Shown: positions 14,987 through 23,925, numbered from the stretch's first letter. The stretch is DNA of 64,000 nucleotides from Longirhabdus pacifica (GCF_004115085.1 NZ_QXJP01000002.1:124001-188000); one strand, 5' to 3'. Notes: a model not told the origin generated them from the sequence alone. A program made the numbers and translations.

Positions 14987-17112
14987 GTCCATCCCTCCAT
15001 TTTTGCTGCACATGCTTTAAATTCTGGCATACGTGACTTCGGATCTAGTGTAGCAATGGTTAATAAGTTGACAGACTGCTCATCTCCAAAATGATACGGT
15101 ACAAACACCGTGTCCTTGCGAATGGCCTCTGTTACTTTCACCTTAAACACACCTTCTCCGCGCCGCGTCGTCAATTTTACTTTATTCCCTTCCCATACCC
15201 CATATTGTTTTGCCATCATTGGATGCATTTCTGCAAATGGTTCTGAACACATCTCTTGTAAAAAAGGTATTCTTCTCGTCTGGTTTCCTGATAAATAGTG
15301 AAACACTACACGCCCCGTCGTTAAAATAATGGGATATTGTTCACAAGGTTCTTCTGCCGGTGGTCGATAAACGGGCGAATGAATAACCGCCTTTCCATCA
15401 GGGTGATAAAATGTTTTATCTAAAAATAAGTACGGCGTTCCCTTGTCATGTTCACTTTTACAAGGCCAAAATACGCCTTTTTGGCTTTCTATCTTTTCCC
15501 ATGTTGCACCGTAATAATCTGCTGTCCCACCTTTCGTTGCTAATCTAAATTCATTAAACACATCTTCTGCTGTTTTTAGGTGAGAAAAGTACTTCCCTTT
15601 TCCTAGTCGTTCCGCAATTTCAACTTGTATTTTCCAATCTGGTTTGCTGTCCCCTAATGGACGCTGTGCACGATTAATTTTAATAATTCTTCCTTCTAAA
15701 TTCGTCACCGTACCTTCGTCTTCTGACCACGTCACGGCTGGCAATACGACATCAGCAAACTCCGCCGATTCCGACAAATAAAAATCACAGCATACCATAA
15801 AATCCAAATTCTTCATTGCATTTCTCACCATATTTAAATTCGGTGCAGAAACAGCAGGATTGGAACAAAGCAAATACATAGACCGAATCTCTTTTTTCTC
15901 CATGAGTTCAAACATTTCATAAGCGGATACACCAGCGTCAGGCATTTCTTCTGGTGTAATACCCCATACTTCGCACACCTCTTTCACATGCTGAGGGTTC
16001 GTAATTTTTCTATATCCTGGAAGCAAATCTGATTTTTGCCCGTGTTCCCTTCCACCTTGCCCGTTCCCTTGTCCTGTTAACGTTGCTACTCCAGACTTTT
16101 TTCGTCCAATTTTACCCGTCACCAAGGCCATATTGATATAACCTTGCACGTTGTCTACTCCTTTATGTTGCTGCTCAATCCCTCTAGCAAACATGACGAG
16201 GGCATTCGGTGCTTTTCCGTATATTTCAGCCGCTCTTTCTAACTTCTCTACTGCAACCCCCGTCACGTTACTCGTATGTTCTGGCGTAAAGGCTTGCACA
16301 TATGCTGCCGCATCTGCAAATCCATTCGTATGTTTCTCTATAAATGCTTCATCTATATGTCCATTTCGAATGAGTAAATGTAGCATACAATTTGCAATGG
16401 CTAAATCCGTACCTGGTTTTAAATCCAAATGAACGTCTGCTCTTCTAGCAACTGGAGTTTTACGCGGATCCACCACGATTAAATATCCCCCGCGCTCTAA
16501 CATTTCCCAAATACGAAACATCATCGTTGGATGGCACTCCGCTGCATTACTTCCAGCTAGAAATACACAATCCGTTTCATTAATATCTGTCCAAGGAAAG
16601 GTCGATCCCCTATCTACACCAAAAGAACCTAACATACCTCCGGCCGCACTAGACATACAAAATCGTCCGTTATAGTCAATGTATTTCGTTTGTAGTGCGA
16701 CTCTGGCAAATTTTCCTGTTAAATAACATTTTTCATTTGTCATCGATACGCCACTAAACACAGATAACGTATCTTTTCCATACTGTTGTTGCAATGTTTG
16801 AAAGTTTTTTACGATAAGATCATATGCTTCTTCCCACGTCGCTTTTCTAAATCCTTTTTTTGTTCCCTTTAGCGATGCATCATCTCGTATTAATGGGGTT
16901 AACAATCGATCTTCATGATTCGTCTGCTGATACGCCGTAACCCCTTTGGGACACATTTTACCTAACGTTACAGGCCAGTCGTACCTTGGCTCCACGCCAA
17001 TAATTTTATTTTGTTTTACATCTACTCGTAAATTCATCCCGCATTGCATGCCGCAATAACTGCAATGTGTAGGAATAAGCTGTTCTCCTGCTTGTTTGAT
17101 GTTTTGTGTCAT
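14983..17112 (-). CDS. Nas/Nap-type molybdopterin oxidoreductase, probable respiratory nitrate reductase
   Basis: A 709-residue bis-MGD enzyme, clearly paralogous to the NasC-like protein at 165-2240. It has C17-x2-C20-x3-C24 plus GKMCPKG for the [4Fe-4S] cluster, and NGRFCMSS (near residue 150) with the Mo-ligating Cys. NarG-type enzymes use Asp instead, so this is not a NarG. It has no Tat signal, so it should stay in the cytoplasm. It overlaps the upstream cytochrome-like gene and the downstream ferredoxin gene by 4 bp each. The operon predicts a quinol-driven reductase. Nitrate is the likely substrate given the NarK-like, NreA-like and two-component genes, but selenate, chlorate or another oxyanion cannot be excluded. 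Confidence 0.85.
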   Translation of the reverse strand: MTQNIKQAGEQLIPTHCSYCGMQCGMNLRVDVKQNKIIGVEPRYDWPVTLGKMCPKGVTAYQQTNHEDRLLTPLIRDDASLKGTKKGFRKATWEEAYDLIVKNFQTLQQQYGKDTLSVFSGVSMTNEKCYLTGKFARVALQTKYIDYNGRFCMSSAAGGMLGSFGVDRGSTFPWTDINETDCVFLAGSNAAECHPTMMFRIWEMLERGGYLIVVDPRKTPVARRADVHLDLKPGTDLAIANCMLHLLIRNGHIDEAFIEKHTNGFADAAAYVQAFTPEHTSNVTGVAVEKLERAAEIYGKAPNALVMFARGIEQQHKGVDNVQGYINMALVTGKIGRKKSGVATLTGQGNGQGGREHGQKSDLLPGYRKITNPQHVKEVCEVWGITPEEMPDAGVSAYEMFELMEKKEIRSMYLLCSNPAVSAPNLNMVRNAMKNLDFMVCCDFYLSESAEFADVVLPAVTWSEDEGTVTNLEGRIIKINRAQRPLGDSKPDWKIQVEIAERLGKGKYFSHLKTAEDVFNEFRLATKGGTADYYGATWEKIESQKGVFWPCKSEHDKGTPYLFLDKTFYHPDGKAVIHSPVYRPPAEEPCEQYPIILTTGRVVFHYLSGNQTRRIPFLQEMCSEPFAEMHPMMAKQYGVWEGNKVKLTTRRGEGVFKVKVTEAIRKDTVFVPYHFGDEQSVNLLTIATLDPKSRMPEFKACAAKMEGWT

Positions 17113-18194
17113 GTTCGTTCTCCCCTCCCAACTGACAGCATAGAAGCCGATGCATGTTTGAACATTTGCAAACGTGTCTCTCTACGACAAGGCAAGCAAA
17201 GTTCCGCTAAATGAACACCGTCTTCTGTCTTGTATTCCATTCCATTCTGACGAAGCACATCTATGACATCTGCCGATTGTTCCGCAGCAATGAACTCGTT
17301 TCCACAATGATGACACTTCTTCATTTCTTGTTCGCCATAATGTAATTTATAATTTTTCGCCAACACGCTGAGTGGACGAATAGGTATATGAGCAAGTTTC
17401 CCAAATGGCAAATAAATTAACGTTACAATGACAGCATATTGATGAATTAATGAGATCGTAGGTTGCATAAAACCTGCAAAAAATACGTTCGTAACTGTCA
17501 GTAATAGCCCCGACACACTAATAAAAAGAAGTAAATACAAGGGCATAAAATCGTAGATAAACGTTTGCTCTGCACATTGTTTTTCATTTTTCAATCGACG
17601 ATATAGCGCCATACATACCCCTGCAATCACCATGATAGCCGAAATATTTAATGCGTTATAAAACAACCAAGCTAATAGGCCATCTGCCCTTACTTCCATT
17701 ACATCTATACTCATAAAAACAACGGTATACATACCATTTTCCGCCATCGTAAAGTACATCCAGCCAAACACTAACGGAAAAGTGACAAAACAAGATAATA
17801 TACACCCCCATCCGATCAACATATGCTGTGTCCATCGATATATCCCTCTATTCCATATAAATTTATGGGATACCATGTGATCTACGGATGTGGAAGCTGT
17901 GTTTTTTCGAAACAATAACTTCTTTCCTTTTTGAATAAAAACCTTAGTAGGTGGTCTCTCTGCCCACGCCATAAACCGATAAAAAAAACCTGCCAAAAAT
18001 ATGATGGTACCAACCATATAACCGTATAAGTTTAAATCAAGATGTGTAAAAAAGCGGGAACCAATAAAAGATAGCATCACGATCGTTAACAACGTAAAAA
18101 ACATGTTCTTCGCAAATCGAGAAGCAAAAGCACGATCTAACCCGTTCACTTGTTCCCATTCTTGCTCATTTTTTTGTGGCTGCATCTTTCTCAC
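17109..18194 (-). CDS. polytopic membrane subunit, NarI-like b-type cytochrome with Cys-rich tail
   Basis: A 361-residue membrane protein with about six to seven hydrophobic segments (residues ~30-290). Histidines lie in or near helices (RWTQHMLIGWG, SLIHQYAVIV, FGKLAHIP), as expected for b-heme ligation in NarI/HdrE-like proteins. The ~75-residue cytoplasmic C-terminus has CHHCGNEF and CLPC, a likely zinc or iron site. It overlaps the molybdoenzyme gene by 4 bp. Predicted role: oxidise menaquinol and pass electrons to the ferredoxin and molybdenum subunits. Heme ligation and quinol binding are inferred; no family name could be assigned with certainty. Confidence 0.7.
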   Translation of the reverse strand: MRKMQPQKNEQEWEQVNGLDRAFASRFAKNMFFTLLTIVMLSFIGSRFFTHLDLNLYGYMVGTIIFLAGFFYRFMAWAERPPTKVFIQKGKKLLFRKNTASTSVDHMVSHKFIWNRGIYRWTQHMLIGWGCILSCFVTFPLVFGWMYFTMAENGMYTVVFMSIDVMEVRADGLLAWLFYNALNISAIMVIAGVCMALYRRLKNEKQCAEQTFIYDFMPLYLLLFISVSGLLLTVTNVFFAGFMQPTISLIHQYAVIVTLIYLPFGKLAHIPIRPLSVLAKNYKLHYGEQEMKKCHHCGNEFIAAEQSADVIDVLRQNGMEYKTEDGVHLAELCLPCRRETRLQMFKHASASMLSVGRGERT

Positions 18195-18218
18195 CCTCCA
18201 AACGTTTTTCCTCCCCCA

Positions 18219-18716
18219 TCAATGTTCACTTCCATTGAAAGGATATAAGTAAATCACATTGCCACGTTCTTTCTCCCTTGCTTGCAGCATAGAGCCAAGT
18301 TGTTCCGCTACGTCTTCTACTAACAATAACTGCTGGTCTGTATACGTTGCAGGATAGCGATATCCAATCATTAATACACCTTGCACTTTATGATTGATCG
18401 TCACAGGCGCAGCCAGCACCGATTTCAAGTTTTCTGCAAGTAAAATGGGATACTCTTTCGGATCATCTCCTGCTTTCATCTTAAACGAATCCAAATACAT
18501 CGGACGGCCAGAGCGAATAACTTGACCAGCAATCCCCCTACCTAATCGTAAAGCAATTCGTTTGTAGCGATCATTGCGATTGCCAGAAACATACCGCCAA
18601 CGAATGATATTTTGATCGTCCATCAATGCAAGGGAACAAAAATCAGTTGCTGTTAAGTTTCGTAATGAATCTAGATGAGACATAATATCTGCTTTTAATT
18701 TTTCCACTACCATCAC
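18219..18716 (-). CDS. NreA-like GAF-domain nitrate sensor
   Basis: A 165-residue soluble protein consisting of a single GAF domain. The segment GNRNDRYKRIALRLGRGIAG, followed by EYPILLAENLKSVLAAPVTI, matches the pattern of staphylococcal NreA, which binds nitrate and restrains the NreB kinase. It lies between the narK-like gene (26 bp downstream of it) and the membrane subunit gene, in the same transcript as a PAS kinase and NarL-type regulator further on. The three together resemble an NreABC system with separated genes. Nitrate binding is inferred from similarity. Confidence 0.75.
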   Translation of the reverse strand: MMVVEKLKADIMSHLDSLRNLTATDFCSLALMDDQNIIRWRYVSGNRNDRYKRIALRLGRGIAGQVIRSGRPMYLDSFKMKAGDDPKEYPILLAENLKSVLAAPVTINHKVQGVLMIGYRYPATYTDQQLLLVEDVAEQLGSMLQAREKERGNVIYLYPFNGSEH

Positions 18717-18742
18717 CTCGCTTCGCCTACTTCATTTCATTG

Positions 18743-20038
18743 CTAACACTTTACTTCTGCATTTTTCCTAGCGTAGTAATACCATGTAATGCCTAAACTA
18801 ATCACGTAGTACAGAACGAAAGCATACAGTGCTACATCTGGACTACCTGTCGCTTCAATAGAAGAACCGAATGCTTTAGGAATGAAAAACGCTCCGTAGG
18901 CTGCAATCGCCGAAGTAAAACCGAGTACTGGTGCAGCTTCTTTCGGTTCGAATATAATCGGTATCATACGGAAGGTAGAACCATTCGCAATGCCTGTTGT
19001 AACAAATAAAATCATAAACATGATGAAGAAACCACCGAAATGATCTACATTAATAAAGTAAATGACACCACATGTAGCGATGATCATCACGATGACATCC
19101 CAAAAGGTGACTCTTGCACCACCGAATTTATCCGATATCCATCCTCCTACTGGACGAAGCAATGCGCCAACCATCGGTCCTAAAAATGCAAGCTGCAGTG
19201 CATTCACTTCTGGAAATTGATGCTTTATTAAAAGTGGAAAAGCTGCCGAATAGCCGATAAATGAACCAAAACACATCGTATATAGCCATGTCATTAGCCA
19301 CATATGCTTCCGTTTAAAAATAACCGCCTGCTCGCTAAAAGAAGCTTTTGCGGATGATAAATTGTTCATGCCGAAAAATGCTGCAATGCTCGTGATAACG
19401 ATAGGAATAACCCACACATAGGCCGCGTTTTGCATCCATACCCGCTTCGTTTCTTCATCTACTTGCATCCACTGTCCGTCTCCACCAAATAAGCTAACTC
19501 CTATCACGATTGGAGCAAGAAATTGAACCACACTAACACCTAAATTCCCTAGACCTGCATTTAGTCCTAATGCCATCCCTTTTACTTTTGTAGGATAGAA
19601 AAAGCTAATGTTGGACATCGATGAAGCAAAATTACCTCCACCAAAGCCACACAACGCGGCAAGTAAAGCCATCACAGTAAACGAAGTATTTGGATCTTGC
19701 ACTGCTATACCAATTCCAATCGAAGGGATAAGTAAAGAAGCCGTCGTAATAACCGTCCAATTCCTACCACCTACCACAGGAACCATAAAGGAATAAAATA
19801 TACGAAGGGTAGCGCCCGTTAAGCCTGGTAATGCTGCCAACGTAAATAATTGATTTGTGGAAAAATTGAATCCAACACTGTTTAAATTTACAGCTACCGC
19901 GGACCAAAGCATCCATACACAGAACGATAACAATAATGCAGGGATAGAGATCCATAAATTTCGAGTTGCAACCTTCTTCCCTTTCTTTTCCCAATAAGTT
20001 TGATTTTCCGGTTGCCAATCTTGTATTGTTGTCTGCAT
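18743..20038 (-). CDS. narK: NarK-like nitrate/nitrite transporter (NNP family MFS)
   Basis: A 431-residue, 12-helix major facilitator. NNP-family glycine motifs are present as GLNAGLGNLGVSVVQF and SAIAAYGAFFIPKAFG, distinct from those of the transporter at 5067-6560, so the two are separate paralogues. The ATG at 20038 follows GGAGGAATCACA; the frame is open further upstream but without a Shine-Dalgarno sequence. It is the first gene of the respiratory operon and probably exchanges nitrate for nitrite. Confidence 0.88.
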   Translation of the reverse strand: MQTTIQDWQPENQTYWEKKGKKVATRNLWISIPALLLSFCVWMLWSAVAVNLNSVGFNFSTNQLFTLAALPGLTGATLRIFYSFMVPVVGGRNWTVITTASLLIPSIGIGIAVQDPNTSFTVMALLAALCGFGGGNFASSMSNISFFYPTKVKGMALGLNAGLGNLGVSVVQFLAPIVIGVSLFGGDGQWMQVDEETKRVWMQNAAYVWVIPIVITSIAAFFGMNNLSSAKASFSEQAVIFKRKHMWLMTWLYTMCFGSFIGYSAAFPLLIKHQFPEVNALQLAFLGPMVGALLRPVGGWISDKFGGARVTFWDVIVMIIATCGVIYFINVDHFGGFFIMFMILFVTTGIANGSTFRMIPIIFEPKEAAPVLGFTSAIAAYGAFFIPKAFGSSIEATGSPDVALYAFVLYYVISLGITWYYYARKNAEVKC

Positions 20039-20068
20039 TGTGATTCCTCCATTCTTCTGATTAATTTC

Positions 20069-20134
20069 AGTATAGAAGAGAAATGACACATTGACAGTTA
20101 GGGAGTTCCCTGAAATACATGCGGAAATTCCCTG
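20069..20134 (-). promoter_or_regulatory. narK operon promoter with two NreC-like palindromes
   Basis: TATACT (20074-20069) is a good -10, but the -35 region (CTGTCA) is poor, suggesting activator dependence. Upstream lie TAGGG-N4-CCCTG (20099-20112, centre about -43) and a degenerate copy at 20121-20134 (centre about -65), sharing TTCCCTGAAA in direct orientation 22 bp apart. Staphylococcal NreC is reported to bind a GC-rich palindrome of this kind. Confidence 0.5.
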
Positions 20135-20156
20135 AAAAGTAAACACCGGTGTAATC

Positions 20157-20196
20157 AAAAAAACAGAGTGTCCCTGATATGTTTCAGGACACTCTG
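20157..20196 (-). terminator. intrinsic terminator of hcp
   Basis: Minus-strand hairpin CAGAGTGTCCTGA / TCAGGGACACTCTG followed by TTTTTTT. It isolates hcp from the narK-like operon promoter downstream. Confidence 0.85.
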
Positions 20197-20285
20197 CTTC
20201 AAACCTTATCCTTTTTTCATGTTTACTTATTTCCCGTATATGCATTAACACATATCATGGCATCAACACGGCTAACGTCAGACAT

Positions 20286-21578
20286 TTAAACCACACTTAA
20301 CATATCCTTCATATCTTCTTTTGCATTGCCAATGAGTTTGACTCCAAATTGGTTTTGCAGCACTTCGAGCACCCCTGGGGTAAAGAATTCTGGAGGCTTT
20401 GGTCCCACACGGATGTCTTTAATCCCTAGACTAAATAGTCCTAGCAAAATAGCGACTGCTTTTTGTTCGAACCAAGAGAGTACAATACTGACGGGGAGAT
20501 CATTCACGTCACATTCGAACGCATCTGCTAGGGCCATCGCAATTTTTACCGTGGAACCGGAGTTATTACATTGACCTAGGTCAATGTATCTTGGAATATC
20601 CGTACCGGGAACAGTACCATAATCTACATCATTAAATCGAAACTTTCCACAAGAAGTTGTAAGAATCACGGTCTCTTGTGGCAGTGAAGTAGCCAACTCT
20701 CGGTAATACTCTCCCCCGCTACCTGGGGCATCACAACCTGCAATGACAAAAAAACGCTTAATCTTTCCTTGTTTAACCGCATCGATAATTTCCGGCGCTA
20801 AACCTAACACGGTTTCATGATGAAACCCCGTCGTCAATGTTTCTTCTGATTGCATGTTTGCTTCTGGTAATGATAACGCACAATCAATGAGCGGCTGAAA
20901 ATTGTCGTCCTCTATTTTAGTCACGCCTTCTAAGCCCGCTACATCATAGGAGAAAAATCGATCACTATAGCTTCCTTTTATCGGCATTACACAATTCGTT
21001 GTCGCTAAGATCGCCCCTGGAAACTTTTCAAACAACCTTCGCTGATCGAACCAGGCCTTCCCTATATTCCCTTTTAAATGAGTATACTTCTTCAATTGCG
21101 GATAGCCATGAGCTGGTAACATTTCTGAATGTGTATAAATATTAATACCTAGCCCCTTAGTTTGCTCAAGCAGCTGCTCTAAAGCAAATAAATTATGCCC
21201 TGTCACCACGATGCACTTGCCTTCTATTTTATTTTGGGAAACAGTGACAGGAGTTGGAACCCCTAAATGTTTAATATGAGCTTGATCCAATACATCCATT
21301 ATTTTAACGGCTGCGCTGCCCACTTTCATCGCCATCGCTAGGTGTTCTTCCAGATTAAAATTAGAGTTCGTCAATGTCATATACAGTGCTTCGTGTGTGA
21401 TCGCATCCACTTCGGGATCAGAAGCTCCAAGTTGTCTAGCATGTGTGGCATAGGCTGCTATCCCTTTTAAAGCAAAAATCATCGTATCTTGTAAACTAGC
21501 TATATTTTCATCTTTGCCACAAACGCCTACGACCTTACAACCACCAGTAGGTGTTTGCTCACATTGATAACAAAACAT
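20286..21578 (-). CDS. hcp: hydroxylamine reductase / hybrid cluster protein
   Basis: A 430-residue hybrid cluster protein. The N-terminus has C3-x2-C6-x7-C14-x5-C20 for the proximal cluster, and later cysteines for the hybrid Fe-S-O cluster are visible in ATTNCVMP, VIAGCDAPGSGG, ILTTSCGKFRFN and IDLGQCNN. At 430 residues it is the shorter form lacking two helices of the three-helix bundle found in ~550-residue enterobacterial Hcp. Hcp handles NO, hydroxylamine or S-nitrosylation during nitrate/nitrite respiration. It is monocistronic, with an Fnr-type site at 41.5 bases from its predicted start and a strong terminator. Confidence 0.95.
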   Translation of the reverse strand: MFCYQCEQTPTGGCKVVGVCGKDENIASLQDTMIFALKGIAAYATHARQLGASDPEVDAITHEALYMTLTNSNFNLEEHLAMAMKVGSAAVKIMDVLDQAHIKHLGVPTPVTVSQNKIEGKCIVVTGHNLFALEQLLEQTKGLGINIYTHSEMLPAHGYPQLKKYTHLKGNIGKAWFDQRRLFEKFPGAILATTNCVMPIKGSYSDRFFSYDVAGLEGVTKIEDDNFQPLIDCALSLPEANMQSEETLTTGFHHETVLGLAPEIIDAVKQGKIKRFFVIAGCDAPGSGGEYYRELATSLPQETVILTTSCGKFRFNDVDYGTVPGTDIPRYIDLGQCNNSGSTVKIAMALADAFECDVNDLPVSIVLSWFEQKAVAILLGLFSLGIKDIRVGPKPPEFFTPGVLEVLQNQFGVKLIGNAKEDMKDMLSVV

Positions 21579-21627
21579 GCATATTCCCCCTCAAAAAATA
21601 TGACTTATAAACCGTATCTTTATTGTT

Positions 21628-21670
21628 ATCATAAAATAAAAAAGGGAAGGAAACTGTGATACGCGTCACA
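21628..21670 (-). promoter_or_regulatory. Fnr-type site and class II promoter of hcp
   Basis: TGTGA-N6-TCACA (21655-21670) is a perfect Fnr/CRP-family palindrome. On the minus strand a -10 TATGAT (21633-21628) follows 21 bases after it, placing the palindrome centre at about -41.5 from a start near 21621, the classical Fnr activation position. On the plus strand a weaker TATTCT at 21695-21700 would put the same site near -44 of moaA. Confidence 0.75.
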
Positions 21671-21779
21671 GATGTACATGATAAGTCATTCATCTATTCT
21701 TTTATATGGATCAATGGTACAATGTTACCCAAGACAATACGCTATGAGATGATAAATTACTGTAAAGGAGATCTCGTTT

Positions 21780-22796
21780 ATGCAACAGCATCAAATAGTA
21801 GACAAAAAAAATAGACCTTTACAAGATCTTCGTATCTCTGTTACAGATCGTTGTAATTTTCGATGTCCTTACTGCATGCCCATTGAACAATTTGGGATGG
21901 ACTACCCTTTTCTTGAAAAAGACAACATATTATCTTTTGAAGAATTGAGTAGACTGACCCGTATTTTTGCAGCGTTAGGTGTCAATAAAATCCGAATTAC
22001 AGGCGGAGAACCACTGCTTCGTAAACAGCTGCCGATGTGGATTAAAGAGATAAGTCAGATCGAAGGAATTGAAGATATTGCTCTCACAACAAACGCCTCC
22101 TTGCTAACGAAATATGTAGGGCAACTAAAAGAAGCAAACGTAAATAGATTAAACATTAGCTTAGACAGTTTGGATTCAGAGCGCTTCAAAAAGATGAATG
22201 GAGTAGGTTTTGATGTACAATCTGTTTTGCAAGCGATAGATCATGCCAGTGCTGCTGGCTTTCCAATAAAAATTAATATGGTCGTAAAAAAAGGAATGAA
22301 CGAACAAGACATTTTACCGATGGCATCCTATTTTAAACAAAAAGGGCATACGCTTCGGTTTATTGAATTTATGGATGTCGGTAATCATAATGATTGGAAG
22401 TTGGAGCATGTCTTATCCAGTAAGCAAATTGTAGAAATGATTAGTGGAGAGATGCCTTTAGAACCTTTAGAAGCAAATTATTTTGGCGAAGTAGCAAAGC
22501 GGTATCGTTATACCGATGGTAGTGCAGAAATAGGTTTTATTTCTTCTGTCACCAACACGTTCTGTGACAGTTGTACACGTGCCAGAATTTCAGCAGAAGG
22601 TTATTTGTACACGTGTTTATTTGCAACAAGCGGACATGATTTAAGATCACCACTGCGGGATGGAGCTTCAGACGAAGAGCTTATGAAATGTATTAAGAAC
22701 ATATGGAATGGTCGAAAAGATGAGTATTCTGCATTGCGCTCTCAACAAACGAACAACTCAAATAAAAAAATAGAAATGTCACACATTGGAGGATAA
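21780..22796 (+). CDS. moaA: GTP 3',8-cyclase MoaA
   Basis: A 338-residue radical SAM enzyme that starts molybdopterin synthesis from GTP. The N-terminal cluster motif is CNFRCPYC (in [14 protein letters not shown]), with GGEPLL following. The C-terminal cluster cysteines are in [18 protein letters not shown]. Length is normal. The ATG follows AAAGGAG. It diverges from hcp across an Fnr-type site, so it may be induced under anoxia to supply cofactor for the nitrate reductases. moaB, moaC, moaD and moaE are not in this window. Confidence 0.95.
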   Translation: MQQHQIVDKKNRPLQDLRISVTDRCNFRCPYCMPIEQFGMDYPFLEKDNILSFEELSRLTRIFAALGVNKIRITGGEPLLRKQLPMWIKEISQIEGIEDIALTTNASLLTKYVGQLKEANVNRLNISLDSLDSERFKKMNGVGFDVQSVLQAIDHASAAGFPIKINMVVKKGMNEQDILPMASYFKQKGHTLRFIEFMDVGNHNDWKLEHVLSSKQIVEMISGEMPLEPLEANYFGEVAKRYRYTDGSAEIGFISSVTNTFCDSCTRARISAEGYLYTCLFATSGHDLRSPLRDGASDEELMKCIKNIWNGRKDEYSALRSQQTNNSNKKIEMSHIGG

Positions 22797-22828
22797 GAGG
22801 ATAGTAAATAACTTATCCTTATTTTTTT
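22791..22828 (+). terminator. terminator of moaA
   Basis: GGATAAG / CTTATCC stem overlapping the moaA stop codon, followed by a run of seven T. Confidence 0.65.
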
Positions 22829-22914
22829 GTAAATTTTATGACAGACCTCATGCTTATTAAACAAAAAGATAAAATGATAAAATAAATCATTATGTAGTAC
22901 GTATCGACAAATGT

Positions 22915-23262
22915 TTATTTATGATCGACATGATAAATCACAGCTTCCGTCATTTTCTTGAATTTCTCTGCATTTCCTGTTATTTTTATCGCTAATGTAT
23001 CTAGATTTTCACCTATGTTTGATCCATGAAGATGTACTTCCATTGAAATAGCCATATTCATATATGCATCTTCCGTATCTATATCGTAATGTTTCGCTGT
23101 AATGTTTGACTGTGCCATGTCTTTTTGCTTCTGTTGTGACTTTTCAATAACACGATTCAGCTTCTTACTTGTATAGAGCAATGTATGGTCGATTCTGTTT
23201 GGAGAATTTACCGCAATGTTGCACAACGCATCTCGTAAGTCTTTCATTTCACTCCTTAGCAT
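22915..23262 (-). CDS. Spo0E-like protein with C-terminal extension
   Basis: A 115-residue protein. The first ~43 residues (MLRSEMKDLRDALCNIAVNS, then SKKLNRVIEKSQQ) have the two-helix pattern of Spo0E-type phosphatases, which dephosphorylate Spo0A-P. The signature SQELD is SKKLN here, so the catalytic Asp position is Asn and activity is doubtful. Residues ~60-115 form an extension of unknown type. The ATG follows GGAGGGG. It is monocistronic, between moaA (convergent) and the ars operon. It may be a degenerate or divergent regulator; the assignment rests on a short pattern. Confidence 0.45.
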   Translation of the reverse strand: MLRSEMKDLRDALCNIAVNSPNRIDHTLLYTSKKLNRVIEKSQQKQKDMAQSNITAKHYDIDTEDAYMNMAISMEVHLHGSNIGENLDTLAIKITGNAEKFKKMTEAVIYHVDHK

Positions 23263-23412
23263 GTTTGCATCCCCTCCACTTCTTTTTTACCTTACATCCA
23301 TACTTATAATTTTAGTCTCTATCATATTTTTGCTAAAACCACACTGAGATAACTAAATTTAGTCTTTGTTATATTATTTTCCTTATTATTACAACATATA
23401 AGAGAACAGTTT

Positions 23413-23458
23413 ATAAAAAAAAGCGAAAGCAGCAAACATTTTTCACCACTTTCGCTTT
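23413..23458 (-). terminator. terminator of the arsRBC operon
   Basis: Minus-strand stem AAAGCGAAAG / CTTTCGCTTT followed by a T run, just after arsC. Confidence 0.8.
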
Positions 23459-23474
23459 ATTTGTCATTTACTTG

Positions 23475-23894
23475 TTATTCTCCCGTTTCCGCAAATCTTT
23501 TTATTCTGTCACGAATTTCTTGGCAAACACGTTGGAAGAATGCCCACTTTTCTTCTTCGGTTCCCTCCGCTTTTGCAGGATCATCAAACCCCCAATGCAC
23601 ACGTTTAATATGCGATGGTGTAACAGGGCAATGATCTGCAGCATGACCGCAAAGGGTAACGATGAGATCCGCATGATTTAAAATGTTTGGATCTATCACG
23701 TCGGATGTTTGATTAGAAATATCGACTCCGTTTTCTTTCATGACTTTCACTGCGTTGGGGTTCAAACCATGTGCTTCCAAACCCGCACTTTTTACTTCCC
23801 ACTCTTCATTCAAAAAATACTTAGCCCATCCTTCCGCCATTTGACTTCTACAAGAATTCCCAGTACATAAAAAGTAGATCGTTTTTTTAGACAT
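23475..23894 (-). CDS. arsC: arsenate reductase, thioredoxin-coupled
   Basis: A 139-residue ArsC of the low-molecular-weight phosphatase fold that reduces arsenate to arsenite. The P-loop [13 protein letters not shown] carries the nucleophilic Cys10, and the resolving cysteines lie in [11 protein letters not shown] (~82 and ~89), so all three redox cysteines are present. The ATG at 23894 is chosen because AAAGGAG lies 8 bases upstream; the frame extends to 23915 without support. It is the last gene of arsR-arsB-arsC. Confidence 0.95.
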   Translation of the reverse strand: MSKKTIYFLCTGNSCRSQMAEGWAKYFLNEEWEVKSAGLEAHGLNPNAVKVMKENGVDISNQTSDVIDPNILNHADLIVTLCGHAADHCPVTPSHIKRVHWGFDDPAKAEGTEEEKWAFFQRVCQEIRDRIKRFAETGE

Positions 23895-23925
23895 GTTATT
23901 TGCTCCTTTAAGCATTTAAGTATTG

